Shown: positions 17,399 to 26,103, counted from the first letter of the stretch. The stretch: DNA of 64,000 nt from Rhizobium sp. BK399 (GCF_014194695.1 NZ_JACIAH010000018.1:49280-113279), one strand, 5' to 3'. Numbers and translations: made by a program. Notes: generated by a model from the letters alone, not told the origin.

Positions 17399-18226
17399 AT
17401 GATCGCACGTTCACTGCTAAAGGGCCTCGTCGGCGCTGCCTTTTTGGTTGGGGCGACCCTGTCGGCGCAAGCCGCCGATACGCTCGCTGCCGTCAAGGCA
17501 GCCGGCACGCTGAAGGTCGGCACTGAAACCGCCTTTGCGCCGTTTGATTTTATCGATGCCGGCGAACATGCCGGCCTGAACGTTGATCTTTTTACCGAGA
17601 TCGGCAAGGAGCTGGGTGTCAAGATTGAGTGGGTCGCGCTTCCTTGGGATGGCGTTTTCCCGGCCCTCGAAGCGGGCAAGTTCGACGTCGTGGCCGGTCC
17701 CGCAACGATCACTAAAAAGCGCATGGAGCGTTACCGCTTCACGCCGCCGATTGCCGAAGCGACCATCGCGATTCTGAAGAAGGCAGGCGACACGACCATC
17801 AGCAAGCCGGATGATATTGCCGGTAAGACGATTGGCGTCGGAAAGGCCACCTCGCAGCTCGATCAGCTGAAGGAATTCTCGGCAACGCTGTCTTCCAAGG
17901 TGGATGTTCGCGAATATCCGGCTTTCACTGAATCCTATGCGGATCTCGCAGCCGGCCGTATTGCCGGTGTCGCCAATTCGCTCCCGAACATCGCCTTCGT
18001 CGCCAAGCAGCGCGAGGGAACGTTTGAAGTCGTGTTGCCGCCTTTTGGTAAGAAGTCCTACTTCGGCTTCATTGGCCTCAAGGATGCTGATCATGCGACG
18101 CTGATGGACGCTATCGATGGGGCACTGCTGAAGATCAAGGCTGATGGTCGTATGGCAGAGCTGCAGAAGAAGTGGTTTGGTGCGACGTTCGATACGCCCG
18201 ATGCAGTAAAAGACCCAGCATTCTAA
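17399..18226 (+). CDS. Amino-acid ABC transporter substrate-binding protein (family 3)
   Basis: This 275-residue periplasmic binding protein captures a polar amino acid or related solute for the permeases downstream. A Sec signal peptide (MIARSLLKGL... to SAQA) should be cleaved after about residue 25. The mature start TLKVGTETAFAPFDFID and the GKFDVVAGPATITKKRMERY stretch are family-3 hallmarks. The ATG at 17399 was chosen over an upstream in-frame start because GGAGAG precedes it and the signal peptide begins there. It is the first gene of the importer operon, separated from the permeases by a strong stem-loop. Ligand not predictable; a guanidino compound is possible given the nearby ureohydrolases. 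Confidence 0.9.
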   Translation: MIARSLLKGLVGAAFLVGATLSAQAADTLAAVKAAGTLKVGTETAFAPFDFIDAGEHAGLNVDLFTEIGKELGVKIEWVALPWDGVFPALEAGKFDVVAGPATITKKRMERYRFTPPIAEATIAILKKAGDTTISKPDDIAGKTIGVGKATSQLDQLKEFSATLSSKVDVREYPAFTESYADLAAGRIAGVANSLPNIAFVAKQREGTFEVVLPPFGKKSYFGFIGLKDADHATLMDAIDGALLKIKADGRMAELQKKWFGATFDTPDAVKDPAF

Positions 18227-18238
18227 TAGCGGGCCGAT

Positions 18239-18271
18239 CGTTGATTGCGTCGCACGAGCGCGCAATCAACG
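18239..18271 (+). terminator. Stem-loop between binding-protein and permease genes
   Basis: CGTTGATTGCG (18239-18249) pairs perfectly with CGCAATCAACG (18261-18271), an 11-base stem with an 11-base loop and no T-run. Such hairpins downstream of binding-protein genes commonly stabilise the upstream message or partly stop transcription, giving more binding protein than permease. Confidence 0.6.
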
Positions 18272-18315
18272 ACGCCATCGTGCCTTCATGACAGCCAGGC
18301 GGGCAAAAGCCGGAC

Positions 18316-18957
18316 ATGTCCATCAAACTCTTTGAACTGCTTCTCTACGCGTCGATCTATACAGTGCTGATAAGCGTCGTCTCCATCTTGATTGGCTTCG
18401 CCATAGCGATCGTTCTTTCCGGCATGCTGCTGTCGAAGAAGGCCCTGTTCGTCGTTCCTGCACAAATCTTCATCAGCTTCTTCCGCGGTGTGCCGCTGCT
18501 TGTGCAATTGCTGCTGATCTACAACATGTTGCCTGCGATCGGACTGAACGTGCCGAGCATCGTTGCTGCGATCGTAGGTCTGTCGCTTTGCACGGCGGCC
18601 TACCAGGCGGAAAACATGCGCGGCGGATTCGCCAGCGTCCCGATCGGTCTCGTGGAATCCGCTGAAATGGTGGGACTGACGCCGGGTCAGATCTTCCGGC
18701 GCATCAAGGCACCTATCGCACTGAGGCTGACCTTTCCGGCGCTCGTCAACGAGGCAATCCTCATCCTCAAGGCGTCGTCGCTCGTTTCCGTCGTTGGCGT
18801 CATCGAACTGACCCGCATGGCGCAGGATCTCGCCGGCAGCACCTTCCTGCCGCTGCAGATATTTGCGGCCGCGGGCCTTATTTATCTCGTCATCAACTGG
18901 ATCGTGGCGCTTGCTGGTGATCTTATCGAGCGCTCTCTTCCGGGAGTGCCGCGATGA
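18316..18957 (+). CDS. Amino-acid ABC transporter permease, HisM/GlnP family (first)
   Basis: This 213-residue inner-membrane protein has about five hydrophobic segments, beginning with FELLLYASIYTVLISVVSIL. The FFRGVPLLVQLLL stretch is the classic start of the HisMQ domain. The cytoplasmic EAA loop reads ESAEMVGLTPGQIFRRIKAPIA (about 112-133) and docks on the ATPase. It overlaps the next permease by four bases (ATGA), so the two are translated together and probably form a heterodimeric channel. Confidence 0.92.
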   Translation: MSIKLFELLLYASIYTVLISVVSILIGFAIAIVLSGMLLSKKALFVVPAQIFISFFRGVPLLVQLLLIYNMLPAIGLNVPSIVAAIVGLSLCTAAYQAENMRGGFASVPIGLVESAEMVGLTPGQIFRRIKAPIALRLTFPALVNEAILILKASSLVSVVGVIELTRMAQDLAGSTFLPLQIFAAAGLIYLVINWIVALAGDLIERSLPGVPR

Positions 18958-19622
18958 CGTTCGACATTAACGTCATCCTTGACCAGTTGCCGGCGATCAC
19001 AAGTGGCGCCGGCGTCACGATTCTGATCTGGATCGTCGGGACGATCGCTGCCACAATCGTCGGATTTTTCGTCGCTGTCGGTCGGCAGTTCGGTGGCGCG
19101 ATGCTCAACAAGGCGCTTGGCCTGATCATTGCCGTACTGCGCGGTACCCCGTTCCTTATCCAGATCTTCCTCGTCTATTATGGCGGTCCGTTCATTGGCC
19201 TGTCACTCGATCCTCTGCCAGCGGGTCTGATTGGCATCTCGATTTACGGCGCCGCCTACTACAGCGAGATCTTTCGATCAGGTTTCCTTGCCGTTCCCAA
19301 AGGTCATATCGAGGCGGGCCAGTGCGTGGGCTTAACCCAGGGGCAGATCATCCGGCGCATCCTGTTGCCCGAGATGACCATGCTCGTGCTGCCTCCGTCG
19401 TTAAACATGGCAGTCCTTCTGATGAAAGAAACGGCCGTTCTTTCGATTATCACCGTTCCAGAGCTGACGGCGACGCTGAGTGCGATTGGCGCACAGCAGT
19501 ATGCCTTCGTCGAAGCTCTATCGGCGCTCGCACTCTTCTATTGGGTGCTCGTTGAGATCACCGGTCGACTTGGCCGTCTCGTAGAAACGAAACTCACCAG
19601 ATTCAGGTTTTTCAACGCATGA
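18954..19622 (+). CDS. Amino-acid ABC transporter permease, HisM/GlnP family (second)
   Basis: This 222-residue permease is the partner of the one just upstream. VLRGTPFLIQIFLVYYGGP is the HisMQ signature, and EAGQCVGLTQGQIIRRILLPE is the EAA loop that contacts the ATP-binding protein. Four to five membrane spans are evident. The start overlaps the upstream permease stop, and its own stop overlaps the ATPase start by four bases. Nothing unusual in length. Confidence 0.92.
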   Translation: MTFDINVILDQLPAITSGAGVTILIWIVGTIAATIVGFFVAVGRQFGGAMLNKALGLIIAVLRGTPFLIQIFLVYYGGPFIGLSLDPLPAGLIGISIYGAAYYSEIFRSGFLAVPKGHIEAGQCVGLTQGQIIRRILLPEMTMLVLPPSLNMAVLLMKETAVLSIITVPELTATLSAIGAQQYAFVEALSALALFYWVLVEITGRLGRLVETKLTRFRFFNA

Positions 19623-20410
19623 GCCTCCCCGCGATCGCAGTCAAAAATCTCGTCAAGAAGTTTGGGGATACGACAGTCCTCCAGAATGTCGACCTCCAGA
19701 TCCCGCACGGCCAGGTCTCCTGCCTGATCGGCCCCTCAGGCTCTGGCAAGAGCACGCTCCTTCGCTGCATGGCCTTTCTTGAAGAAGCAACGTCTGGAAC
19801 CATCACAATCAATGGCGAGGTTCTCGGTTTCACCGAAAGTGCCACGGGGATACGGGAGCGCGTTCCACCTGCTGCCAACCGTGCAATTCGCGCTCAGATC
19901 GGCATGGTCTTTCAGCAGTTCAATCTCTGGCCACACATGACAGCGCTAGGAAACGTGAGCGAGGCGCTGAAGACCGTTCACAAGATGAGCCGTAAGGATG
20001 CTGAGGAGCGCGCCATGGCGCAGCTTGTGAAGGTCGGGCTTGAAAGCCGGGCGGGTCACTATCCATCGCAGCTTTCCGGTGGACAGCAACAGCGGGTGGC
20101 GATCGCCCGGGCGCTCGCCCTCAAGCCGAAGATCATGCTTTTCGACGAGCCGACGTCATCCCTGGACCCAGAGTTGACCGGCGAAGTGCTGAACGTCATG
20201 CGCGATCTCGCCGCCGAAGGCATGACAATGGTCGTCGTGTCGCACGAAATCGGCTTTGCGGCCACCGTCGGGCAACAGATCGCATTCCTCGACCATGGAA
20301 GAATCGTCTTTACGGGCCCTCCACAAGAGGTCTTCAGAAAGCCCAGAAATGCACGTCTTGAGCAGTTCCTCGACACCTATCTCGATCGTGGAGCGTCCAT
20401 GTTGCTGTGA
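19619..20410 (+). CDS. Amino-acid ABC transporter ATP-binding protein (GlnQ/HisP family)
   Basis: This 263-residue ATPase powers the importer. Walker A is GPSGSGKST (38-46), the signature is LSGGQQQR, Walker B is IMLFDEP followed by the TSSLDPEL D-loop, and the switch His lies in VVSHEIGFA. A short insertion (about residues 72-85, GFTESATGIRERVP) before the Q-loop is slightly longer than in typical GlnQ. It is the last gene of the operon; no enzyme gene follows to reveal the solute. Confidence 0.93.
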   Translation: MSLPAIAVKNLVKKFGDTTVLQNVDLQIPHGQVSCLIGPSGSGKSTLLRCMAFLEEATSGTITINGEVLGFTESATGIRERVPPAANRAIRAQIGMVFQQFNLWPHMTALGNVSEALKTVHKMSRKDAEERAMAQLVKVGLESRAGHYPSQLSGGQQQRVAIARALALKPKIMLFDEPTSSLDPELTGEVLNVMRDLAAEGMTMVVVSHEIGFAATVGQQIAFLDHGRIVFTGPPQEVFRKPRNARLEQFLDTYLDRGASMLL

Positions 20411-20745
20411 GGAGAGCGGTACCATCCGCCGCCATGGGAGAGGTCCTCATGCCGTGACAGGTTCTAGATCGACGACGGCCAAAAGTGGGCTGGTAAGAAA
20501 ACGACGAAATCGGGTTTTACAGCTTCTGCGCGAGATCGGCGTCCTGTGCCGAGGCGGTGAATACTGGCTCGGGGCGGCCGCACTCGGCCCTTGATTGACA
20601 TTGAAATCCATGTCCTTATCCAACCTCAGATCGGACGAGGATTTGCCGTGATGGCTTCGGGACGAGGCCAGCTGCTTCGCGACAGCAAGGCGTTGGTGCC
20701 GTCGCGGTCTCGTACCACGCGCTGGGTGCAATTGAAGATACTGGG
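20411..20745. other. Intergenic region upstream of zwf
   Basis: This 335-base gap lies between the ABC ATPase and zwf. Frames seen on both strands have no family resemblance. A promoter candidate for zwf is listed separately; otherwise I see nothing definite. Confidence 0.45.
20595..20622 (+). promoter_or_regulatory. Putative sigma-70-type promoter upstream of zwf
   Basis: TTGACA (20595-20600) is followed after 16 bases by TATCCA (20617-20622), a fair -10 match. It would give a leader of roughly 115 bases before the zwf start codon. No transcription data are available, so this is pattern matching only. Confidence 0.35.
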
Positions 20746-22215
20746 ATGGATATTTTGCGCAAGAATTCCACACGGGTCGGCCCCGGCTATCCGCAAGTTG
20801 TCGTGCTCGTCGGTGCGACGGGTGATCTCTCCCGGCGTAAATTGCTGCCCGGGTTGTTCCACCTTATCAAAGCTGGCTTCATCCCGGGCTGCCGGATCGT
20901 CGGCGTGTCGCTTGACGATATCGATGTCGATGGATTTCGAACCATTGCCCGCGAGTCGCTGGATAAGTTCTTGACCCGCAAGTTTACACAGGCCGAATGG
21001 GAGACTTTCGCAGCATCACTTGATTACGCACCGATCGGCGCTGGTGCCGGTGCGCTGAGGGAAGCGGTAAATAGGGCCGAGGAGGCAATGGGGCCGGAAA
21101 CGCGGCGCGTGCATTACCTGTCGGTGCCGCCGAAAGCAGCGCTCCCGGCCGTGCAGCTTCTCGCCGAGGCTGGGCTGGTGGAGCGTTCCCGTATCATCAT
21201 GGAAAAGCCGTTCGGAACGGACCTTGCCAGCGCTGTGGAACTAAACACCAAGCTGCACGAGGTGTTCGACGAGAAGCAGATCTTCCGTATTGACCACTTC
21301 CTCGGAAAGGAGCCGGCGCAAAACATCCTGGCGTTCCGCTTTGCCAACGGCCTGTTCGAGCCGATCTGGAACCGCAATTTCATCGACCATGTGCAGATCG
21401 ATGTGCCGGAGACGTTAGGTCTTTCCACCCGCGCGGCATTCTACGAGACCACTGGCGCCTATCGCGACATGGTGGTGACCCACCTCTTTCAGATTCTAGC
21501 CTTCATGGCGATGGAGCCGCCTACAGCCCTCGAACCTGCGCCGATCTCCGAGGAGAAGAACAAGGTATTCCGCTCCATGCTGCCGATCGAGCCGCGCGAC
21601 GTGGTGCGCGGCCAATATATTGGCTATCGCAACGAGCCGGGGGTCGATCCCGAGAGCGACACCGATACGTTCATCGCTCTCAAATGCGCAATCGACAATT
21701 GGCGCTGGGCCGGGGTGCCGTTCTTTTTGCGTACTGGCAAGCGTCTGGCTGAAGGGCAGCGCATCATCTCGATTGCCTTCCGCGAGCCCCCGAAATCGAT
21801 GTTCCCCGCAGGTTCCGGCGTCGGCGCGCAGGGGCCGGATCACCTCACCTTCGACCTCGCCGACGCCTCTAAGGTCTCTCTTTCCTTCTACGGCAAGCGA
21901 CCCGGACCTGGTTTCCGGCTCGACAAGCTCTCCCTGCAATTCGCCATGAGTGAAACAGGCCTGATCGGCGAAGTTCTGGAGGCATACGAGCGCCTGATCC
22001 TCGACGCTATGCGCGGCGACCACACGTTGTTTAATACCGCCGAGGGTATCGAACGGCTCTGGGAGGTCTCGCAGCCGCTACTGGACAATCCGCCGCCGGT
22101 GCGCCTTTACGATCAGGGCGGCTGGGGGCCGAAATCGATCCACCAGCTTATCGCACCGCATGCCTGGCGGCTGCCTTTCGAGCGGGCCTGGCGGGATTCG
22201 TCAAAGGTCGACTGA
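20746..22215 (+). CDS. zwf: Glucose-6-phosphate 1-dehydrogenase
   Basis: This 489-residue enzyme oxidises glucose-6-phosphate to 6-phosphogluconolactone and makes NADPH, feeding the Entner-Doudoroff and pentose-phosphate routes. GATGDLS at residues 23-29 is the dinucleotide fingerprint, EKPFG (153-157) precedes the active site, and RIDHFLGK (181-188) is the catalytic signature. Full length. Rhizobial chromosomal zwf normally sits with pgl and edd; here it stands alone, so it is probably an extra copy. The ribosome site before 20746 is weak. Confidence 0.95.
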   Translation: MDILRKNSTRVGPGYPQVVVLVGATGDLSRRKLLPGLFHLIKAGFIPGCRIVGVSLDDIDVDGFRTIARESLDKFLTRKFTQAEWETFAASLDYAPIGAGAGALREAVNRAEEAMGPETRRVHYLSVPPKAALPAVQLLAEAGLVERSRIIMEKPFGTDLASAVELNTKLHEVFDEKQIFRIDHFLGKEPAQNILAFRFANGLFEPIWNRNFIDHVQIDVPETLGLSTRAAFYETTGAYRDMVVTHLFQILAFMAMEPPTALEPAPISEEKNKVFRSMLPIEPRDVVRGQYIGYRNEPGVDPESDTDTFIALKCAIDNWRWAGVPFFLRTGKRLAEGQRIISIAFREPPKSMFPAGSGVGAQGPDHLTFDLADASKVSLSFYGKRPGPGFRLDKLSLQFAMSETGLIGEVLEAYERLILDAMRGDHTLFNTAEGIERLWEVSQPLLDNPPPVRLYDQGGWGPKSIHQLIAPHAWRLPFERAWRDSSKVD

Positions 22216-22700
22216 TGCGCCTAGCCGCTATCAATAGCAATGCGAAACGCCGAATTGACAAGTCTCAGTCAGCCCTCAACCAATCCGCCCGTAACCTCAT
22301 CGCAATGTCGCTTGGCGCGAAGACTTCATCTTCGCTCGCGATCGTAGCTCGCCGGGACCACAGCGGAGGCCAAACTTGAGCCTACCCTTCCGGGACCGCT
22401 TGAACCCGAGTTCAAGGACAAGCATCCAATACTCTTTCATTCCTGCTGCCCCACAACCGGCCTCGCAAACTTCGACGACACGACCAATGGGAGCCTTACA
22501 GACGGCCGGTCTTACCTCGGCTCTCATGTTCGATTCGGCCCAGCTATACCGCCTGGGCCGAGGATGATCGCCGGCGGCGCCCATATCCAGAACGCCACTC
22601 GGACCGGCCTGCAACGCCCACCCAGCGCCTATCGATGCACAGGGTGGTGACACAGCATCTTCAGTCCGATTGCTTTTGCATCCCAACCCAGACGCAAAGA
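22216..22700. other. Intergenic region between zwf and the MFS gene
   Basis: This 485-base gap lies between convergent zwf and the MFS exporter. A long minus-strand frame (22297-22998) runs into the MFS gene in another frame and has no recognisable domain. No intrinsic terminator with a T-run was seen. Possibly decayed coding DNA. Confidence 0.4.
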
Positions 22701-23909
22701 TCAGCTGCGAGGCTGAACCATCGCCAGGGCCACCGTCGATGCAGCTAGGACAGCGGTAAGGGTCAAGGGCCCAATAGCACCGTAGTGGTCGACAATGTAG
22801 CCGCCGAAAACCGCGCCGATGCTGATGGCGACCTGAAACGAGACGACCATCAGGCTCCCGGCCGCCTCCAAAGCGTCGGGTGCCCCGCGGGAAAGGTTGG
22901 TCGGTAGAACTACCGGGGCCATGCCGAAGGCGAAGCCCCAAAGCGCAACAAGGGTGTACGCAACACTGATATGAGCGCCCCACAACACCAAAGCGCATGC
23001 AGCAAACGCCATCAGCGCTGCCGTGACAGCAAGGGCCAGGCCGATACTGGCGTCTGCCATTCGGCCACCGGCGACATTGCCGATCACGGAGGCGACGCCG
23101 AATCCTAGCAGTGCCAGGGCGATCGATCGGGTTTCAAGGAGCGTCACTTGTTCAAGGAAGGGGCGCATGTAAACCGAGCCGGCAAAATGGCCGGTCATCA
23201 GCAAGAGGATAGCAAGCATTCCCAGTTGAATGCCACGCCGCCGTGTCAGCCGGAAAACATCGGCGAGACTGTTGCTCGTACTTGCAGGCAATGTTGGCAA
23301 AGTAAGTACCTGCAGCAGCATTGCAAGCGCGGCAAGCCCCGCTGTCATGGCCATGGCGCTGCGCCATCCCAGCCAGTCGCTGATCAAAGCACCTAGCGAT
23401 GGTGCAGCGATTGTGGCGAGCGAGACGCCGAGAGTGACGATAGCCATGCCCCGGCCCGTCGCATTGGGGCCAACCAGCCTCGCCACGACGGCAACTGAAA
23501 GCGCCCAGAAACCGCTAAGCGCTACGCCCAACCCGGCACGGCCCAACAACAATAGCCAAAAGTCGGTCGCTAACGCTGCAAGGATATTGGATCCGATCGC
23601 CAATGCACTGAGACCGACCAGCACCGTCTTGCGGTTCAATCTGCCGATGAGAACATTGCTTAACAGGGCGGTGACAGCACCGACAGAAGCGGTAGCGGTG
23701 ACGACCTGTCCGGCTGTCCCCTCGGTAATCCCGAGATCGTGCGCCATCGGCGTCAACAGGCCGGCCGGCAGGAACTCGGCCGATACGAGTGCAAAGCTAG
23801 TGGCCGCCATCGAAAGAACGGCAGCCCAGGTCGCCGCGTTCCACGTGGATGGCTCGGGGAAATCGACGCCAATTGCTGCCCCATCAAGCTGCGATGTTGT
23901 GTCCGTCAT
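22701..23909 (-). CDS. MFS transporter, NepI/AraJ-like drug or nucleoside exporter (DHA1)
   Basis: This 402-residue protein has twelve predicted membrane spans and belongs to the DHA1 branch of the major facilitator superfamily. Its wording is close to E. coli NepI (purine ribonucleoside efflux): EFLPAGLLTPMAHDLGITEGTAGQ in the first helix pair, GRAGLGVALSGFWALS in span four to five, and LGWRSAM after span six. It probably exports a small hydrophobic or nucleoside-like molecule by proton antiport. An AraC-type relic lies just upstream, suggesting the pair once formed a regulator-exporter unit. The current regulator is unknown. Confidence 0.88.
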   Translation of the reverse strand: MTDTTSQLDGAAIGVDFPEPSTWNAATWAAVLSMAATSFALVSAEFLPAGLLTPMAHDLGITEGTAGQVVTATASVGAVTALLSNVLIGRLNRKTVLVGLSALAIGSNILAALATDFWLLLLGRAGLGVALSGFWALSVAVVARLVGPNATGRGMAIVTLGVSLATIAAPSLGALISDWLGWRSAMAMTAGLAALAMLLQVLTLPTLPASTSNSLADVFRLTRRRGIQLGMLAILLLMTGHFAGSVYMRPFLEQVTLLETRSIALALLGFGVASVIGNVAGGRMADASIGLALAVTAALMAFAACALVLWGAHISVAYTLVALWGFAFGMAPVVLPTNLSRGAPDALEAAGSLMVVSFQVAISIGAVFGGYIVDHYGAIGPLTLTAVLAASTVALAMVQPRS

Positions 23910-23967
23910 ACATGTATCTCCTTAGTTAGGAGATGTCATAGACGACCTTCTCAGGATTATCTGTATC

Positions 23968-24256
23968 CTAAAATCCGAAATTCATGCTCGTTCGTCCGGA
24001 ATTTGTGCGGTGCGCAACGCCGGGTGGGACTTTAGTGATACGTTTGAAGGCGGAACGAAGGATGCCTCGGACTCATGGTCTGACCGGGACGCAACCTCGG
24101 CAACCGACATCCCGCCTTGCCCAACCACTCGCGGGGAAGCTGCATACGTAACCCGGCGAGATAATGTGCCGCTCCTTCTCCCAAGATAGCGCTGAAGTGC
24201 TCGGCAAAGATCGAGCGCGTTTGCCCTGCCACGCCGGTGAGGCTTTCGATAGTGGC
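23968..24256 (-). pseudogene. AraC-family regulator relic (C-terminal DNA-binding part)
   Basis: The minus strand carries broken AraC sequence. ESLTGVAGQTRSIFAEHFSA and HYLAGLRMQLPREWL lie in one frame. GMSVAEVASRSDHESEASF follows in a second frame, and RSAFKRITKVPPGV in a third, ending at 23968. These are the two helix-turn-helix segments of an AraC regulator, so at least two frameshifts have occurred and the N-terminal sensor domain is gone. It lies 58 bases upstream of the MFS gene on the same strand. Confidence 0.75.
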
Positions 24257-24615
24257 CAGTGGGATCAAGGTCTCTGAAGTTGCTGCTGAGAAAACGTGGA
24301 TTATGGGAGTGGGGATCACGATTCTCGGTGCATTGTGCTACGCGGGTACTGCAGTCCTAAAAGCTATTCACGTTCTCATGTTGTTCGGTTGCAGCAAGGC
24401 GGTCAAGTATCGCCTTCCGCTGCGAGGGAACAAGATTTTGCTAGGCCATTGATAGGGGAAGCATTCTGCTGCCTTGTCAGAGATCGACCTTGGTCTGAGG
24501 GCCTCCGCGACCGAGTGCGACCTAAGTCCATTCCATCGGGGGACCTTCGAATGATGCAAGGTCACGAAACGTTCCTTATGCTCAAATCATCCTCCTTCCC
24601 GTAGGATGGGGTGTA

Positions 24616-24654
24616 GCCCGGATACTTGCGGACGGACCCCCGCAATATCCGGGC
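24616..24654. repeat. Long inverted repeat (hairpin)
   Basis: GCCCGGATA (24616-24624) pairs with TATCCGGGC (24646-24654). Inside, TTGCGG (24626-24631) pairs with CCGCAA (24640-24645), leaving one unpaired C and an 8-base loop. The 15 paired positions make this one of the strongest hairpins in the window. There is no T-run, so it is not a standard terminator. Confidence 0.6.
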
Positions 24655-24793
24655 GCCTCGTTGGTGAGTAACCAACAGGTCGCGGCCTGATAGGACTTTG
24701 GACCTATGATATTGGGACTTTGGTCCGACTGGTTTTGATAGCTTAATGAGGTAACCTCTTGTTCGTCCCGATCGCTGATCTGCGGCAGGACAA

Positions 24794-24836
24794 GAAGGGA
24801 AGCTTCAGCCTCAATTCCCCAAATCGGCTTCCCTTC
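24794..24836. repeat. Perfect 10-base inverted repeat
   Basis: GAAGGGAAGC (24794-24803) and GCTTCCCTTC (24827-24836) pair perfectly around a 23-base loop. A short pyrimidine and T stretch follows. It could be the terminator-like end of a small RNA or part of a mobile-element remnant. Confidence 0.5.
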
Positions 24837-24962
24837 TCCCTTTAAGTTGGCGCAGACTTTGCCGGGCATTTGGGGTTCGACTATTCGGCCCACTTTCTTT
24901 CTACCTCTCTCTATAGCCGCGAGTCGCGGGCGCCGCGCGTGGGGAAATGCCTCTCTAAGGGC

Positions 24963-25142
24963 CTAGAGCGCTTCGAAACCAATACCGAGAACATGACGGA
25001 AATGCACGACACGGGGCACGAGATCGCGCGCGAAGCGCAAGAGGTCCCGGGTGATCGCCTGTGCATGACCATTAGACAACAAGAAGTGGTCGTAGTCGTC
25101 CGTGTGAAATAGCAACTTATCTTCACCAAGGCGAAAGCTCAT
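24963..25142 (-). CDS. Hypothetical small protein
   Basis: This 59-residue frame starts at an ATG (25142) and has GC-rich, natural-looking codons (SFRLGEDKLLFHTDDYDH...). The frame continues upstream to 25217 without another convincing start. I do not recognise a family. It ends 91 bases or more downstream of the lipoprotein stop on the same strand. It may be a genuine orphan or a fragment. Confidence 0.33.
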   Translation of the reverse strand: MSFRLGEDKLLFHTDDYDHFLLSNGHAQAITRDLLRFARDLVPRVVHFRHVLGIGFEAL

Positions 25143-25233
25143 CAGCGCGGACGCAGCATGTCGCGGTACCGGATGCCCGACCCGGGCCAGCGTGGTTCGC
25201 TTCGCGCAAATTCCCACTCCCCCACATTCGGTC

Positions 25234-25836
25234 TTACGACGCGCTTGAAGCGGTGTTCATCTCGCGGAGGTCAGTGATGAACTGCTGGGGTCTCAGCCAG
25301 ATGCCGGGTATTTTGTAGCCCATGTGGCGGGCAATTTCTCCAGTCCAGGCGTTGCAGTTATTGAAAGTCGCTTCCCAGGTCTTGGACGAGGCCTGCTGCT
25401 TTCGGATGAAGGCCACGGCGTCGTTATATTCCTGCTGGGTCAAGAGCACTCGCCAGCTTGCGGAGCGGTATTGTTCTTCGAGATCGCCGTCTGTCCACCC
25501 AGTTGTGGCCGGTACCGGCACGAAATGGCCAAGCACGTAGTCGCTCGGATCATGAGAAGCCGGGGCAAGACCGGCGACCTCCGGATTGATCGGGTCTCCG
25601 TTCTCGTCCAGCTTGCCAAAGACCACATAGGTGTGGCCGTAGCTAAGCGCAAAGCGCGATCGAAATTCGATGTAATACTGGTTCGCTGCGATTTCCTTGG
25701 CTGGCGTGGTCGTTGCTGGCGAATTCCTGCTGGTCGACGTGAAACGCGGTTGTTGTGGCTTGTCTTTGGTTTGGCAGGACGCCAGTGCGCATGCCATCAG
25801 AACCACAAGCGACAGACGGCCTTTTCCAAGGTGCAT
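25234..25836 (-). CDS. Hypothetical lipoprotein
   Basis: This 200-residue protein has a lipoprotein signal: a short basic start (MHLGKGR), a hydrophobic stretch and LASC at residues 18-21, with Cys21 as the lipid anchor. The start at 25836 was chosen for this signal and for GGAG eight bases upstream; longer frames add an unconvincing N-terminus. The mature part has FALSYGHTYVVFGKLD and later NNCNAWTGEIA, an asparagine-cysteine segment reminiscent of papain-like NlpC/LRAT enzymes, but I cannot assign a family. Probably faces the periplasm. It is followed upstream by another, tiny, lipoprotein gene. Confidence 0.78.
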   Translation of the reverse strand: MHLGKGRLSLVVLMACALASCQTKDKPQQPRFTSTSRNSPATTTPAKEIAANQYYIEFRSRFALSYGHTYVVFGKLDENGDPINPEVAGLAPASHDPSDYVLGHFVPVPATTGWTDGDLEEQYRSASWRVLLTQQEYNDAVAFIRKQQASSKTWEATFNNCNAWTGEIARHMGYKIPGIWLRPQQFITDLREMNTASSAS

Positions 25837-25983
25837 CAAATACGCTCCATTTGCTGGCCCTGTCCCGCGGGCCTGATACAGCGATGAGCCACTCTTGCAC
25901 GCCGTGGATGTGTAAACGGGGATTAAGCCTGGCGGTTGAAAGGGGAAAGGCCACATTGGCCTTTCCCGAATTTGAAGGCCAAC

Positions 25984-26103
25984 TTACTTGTAAACAGCCT
26001 CTGCTGGCGGCGGGGCCTTACCTTTTCCTTTACCGATATCCGCGCAGGCACTCAGATTGGCAACGGCAAGCACTGCAATGGCAATCACTAGAATTCTGCT
26101 CAT
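25984..26103 (-). CDS. Small lipoprotein, 39 residues
   Basis: A short gene reads MSRILVIAIAVLAVANLSAC and then ADIGKGKGKAPPP, ending at a TAA. It has a complete lipoprotein signal with lipobox LSAC, lipidated Cys20, and a short Lys/Gly/Pro tail. A GAGGGACG ribosome site lies seven to twelve bases before the ATG. Similar tiny lipoproteins with a GKGKAPPP tail are familiar from rhizobial genomes (from memory). Function unknown; it may sit in the inner or outer membrane. Confidence 0.72.
   Translation of the reverse strand: MSRILVIAIAVLAVANLSACADIGKGKGKAPPPAEAVYK

Larger units (their letters stand above)
24257..24962. other. Long non-coding stretch with repeats and hairpins
   Basis: No reading frame here looks genuine. 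The stretch contains two strong hairpins (24616-24654 and 24794-24836) and a near-direct repeat of GGACTTTGG around 24690-24725. The mix suggests an intergenic mosaic repeat, the remains of a mobile element, or a small RNA gene. Confidence 0.45.

Noticed and set aside
22297..22998. Minus-strand frame of 233 codons overlapping the MFS gene.
   Set aside because: Overlaps a well-supported gene out of frame and shows no domain.
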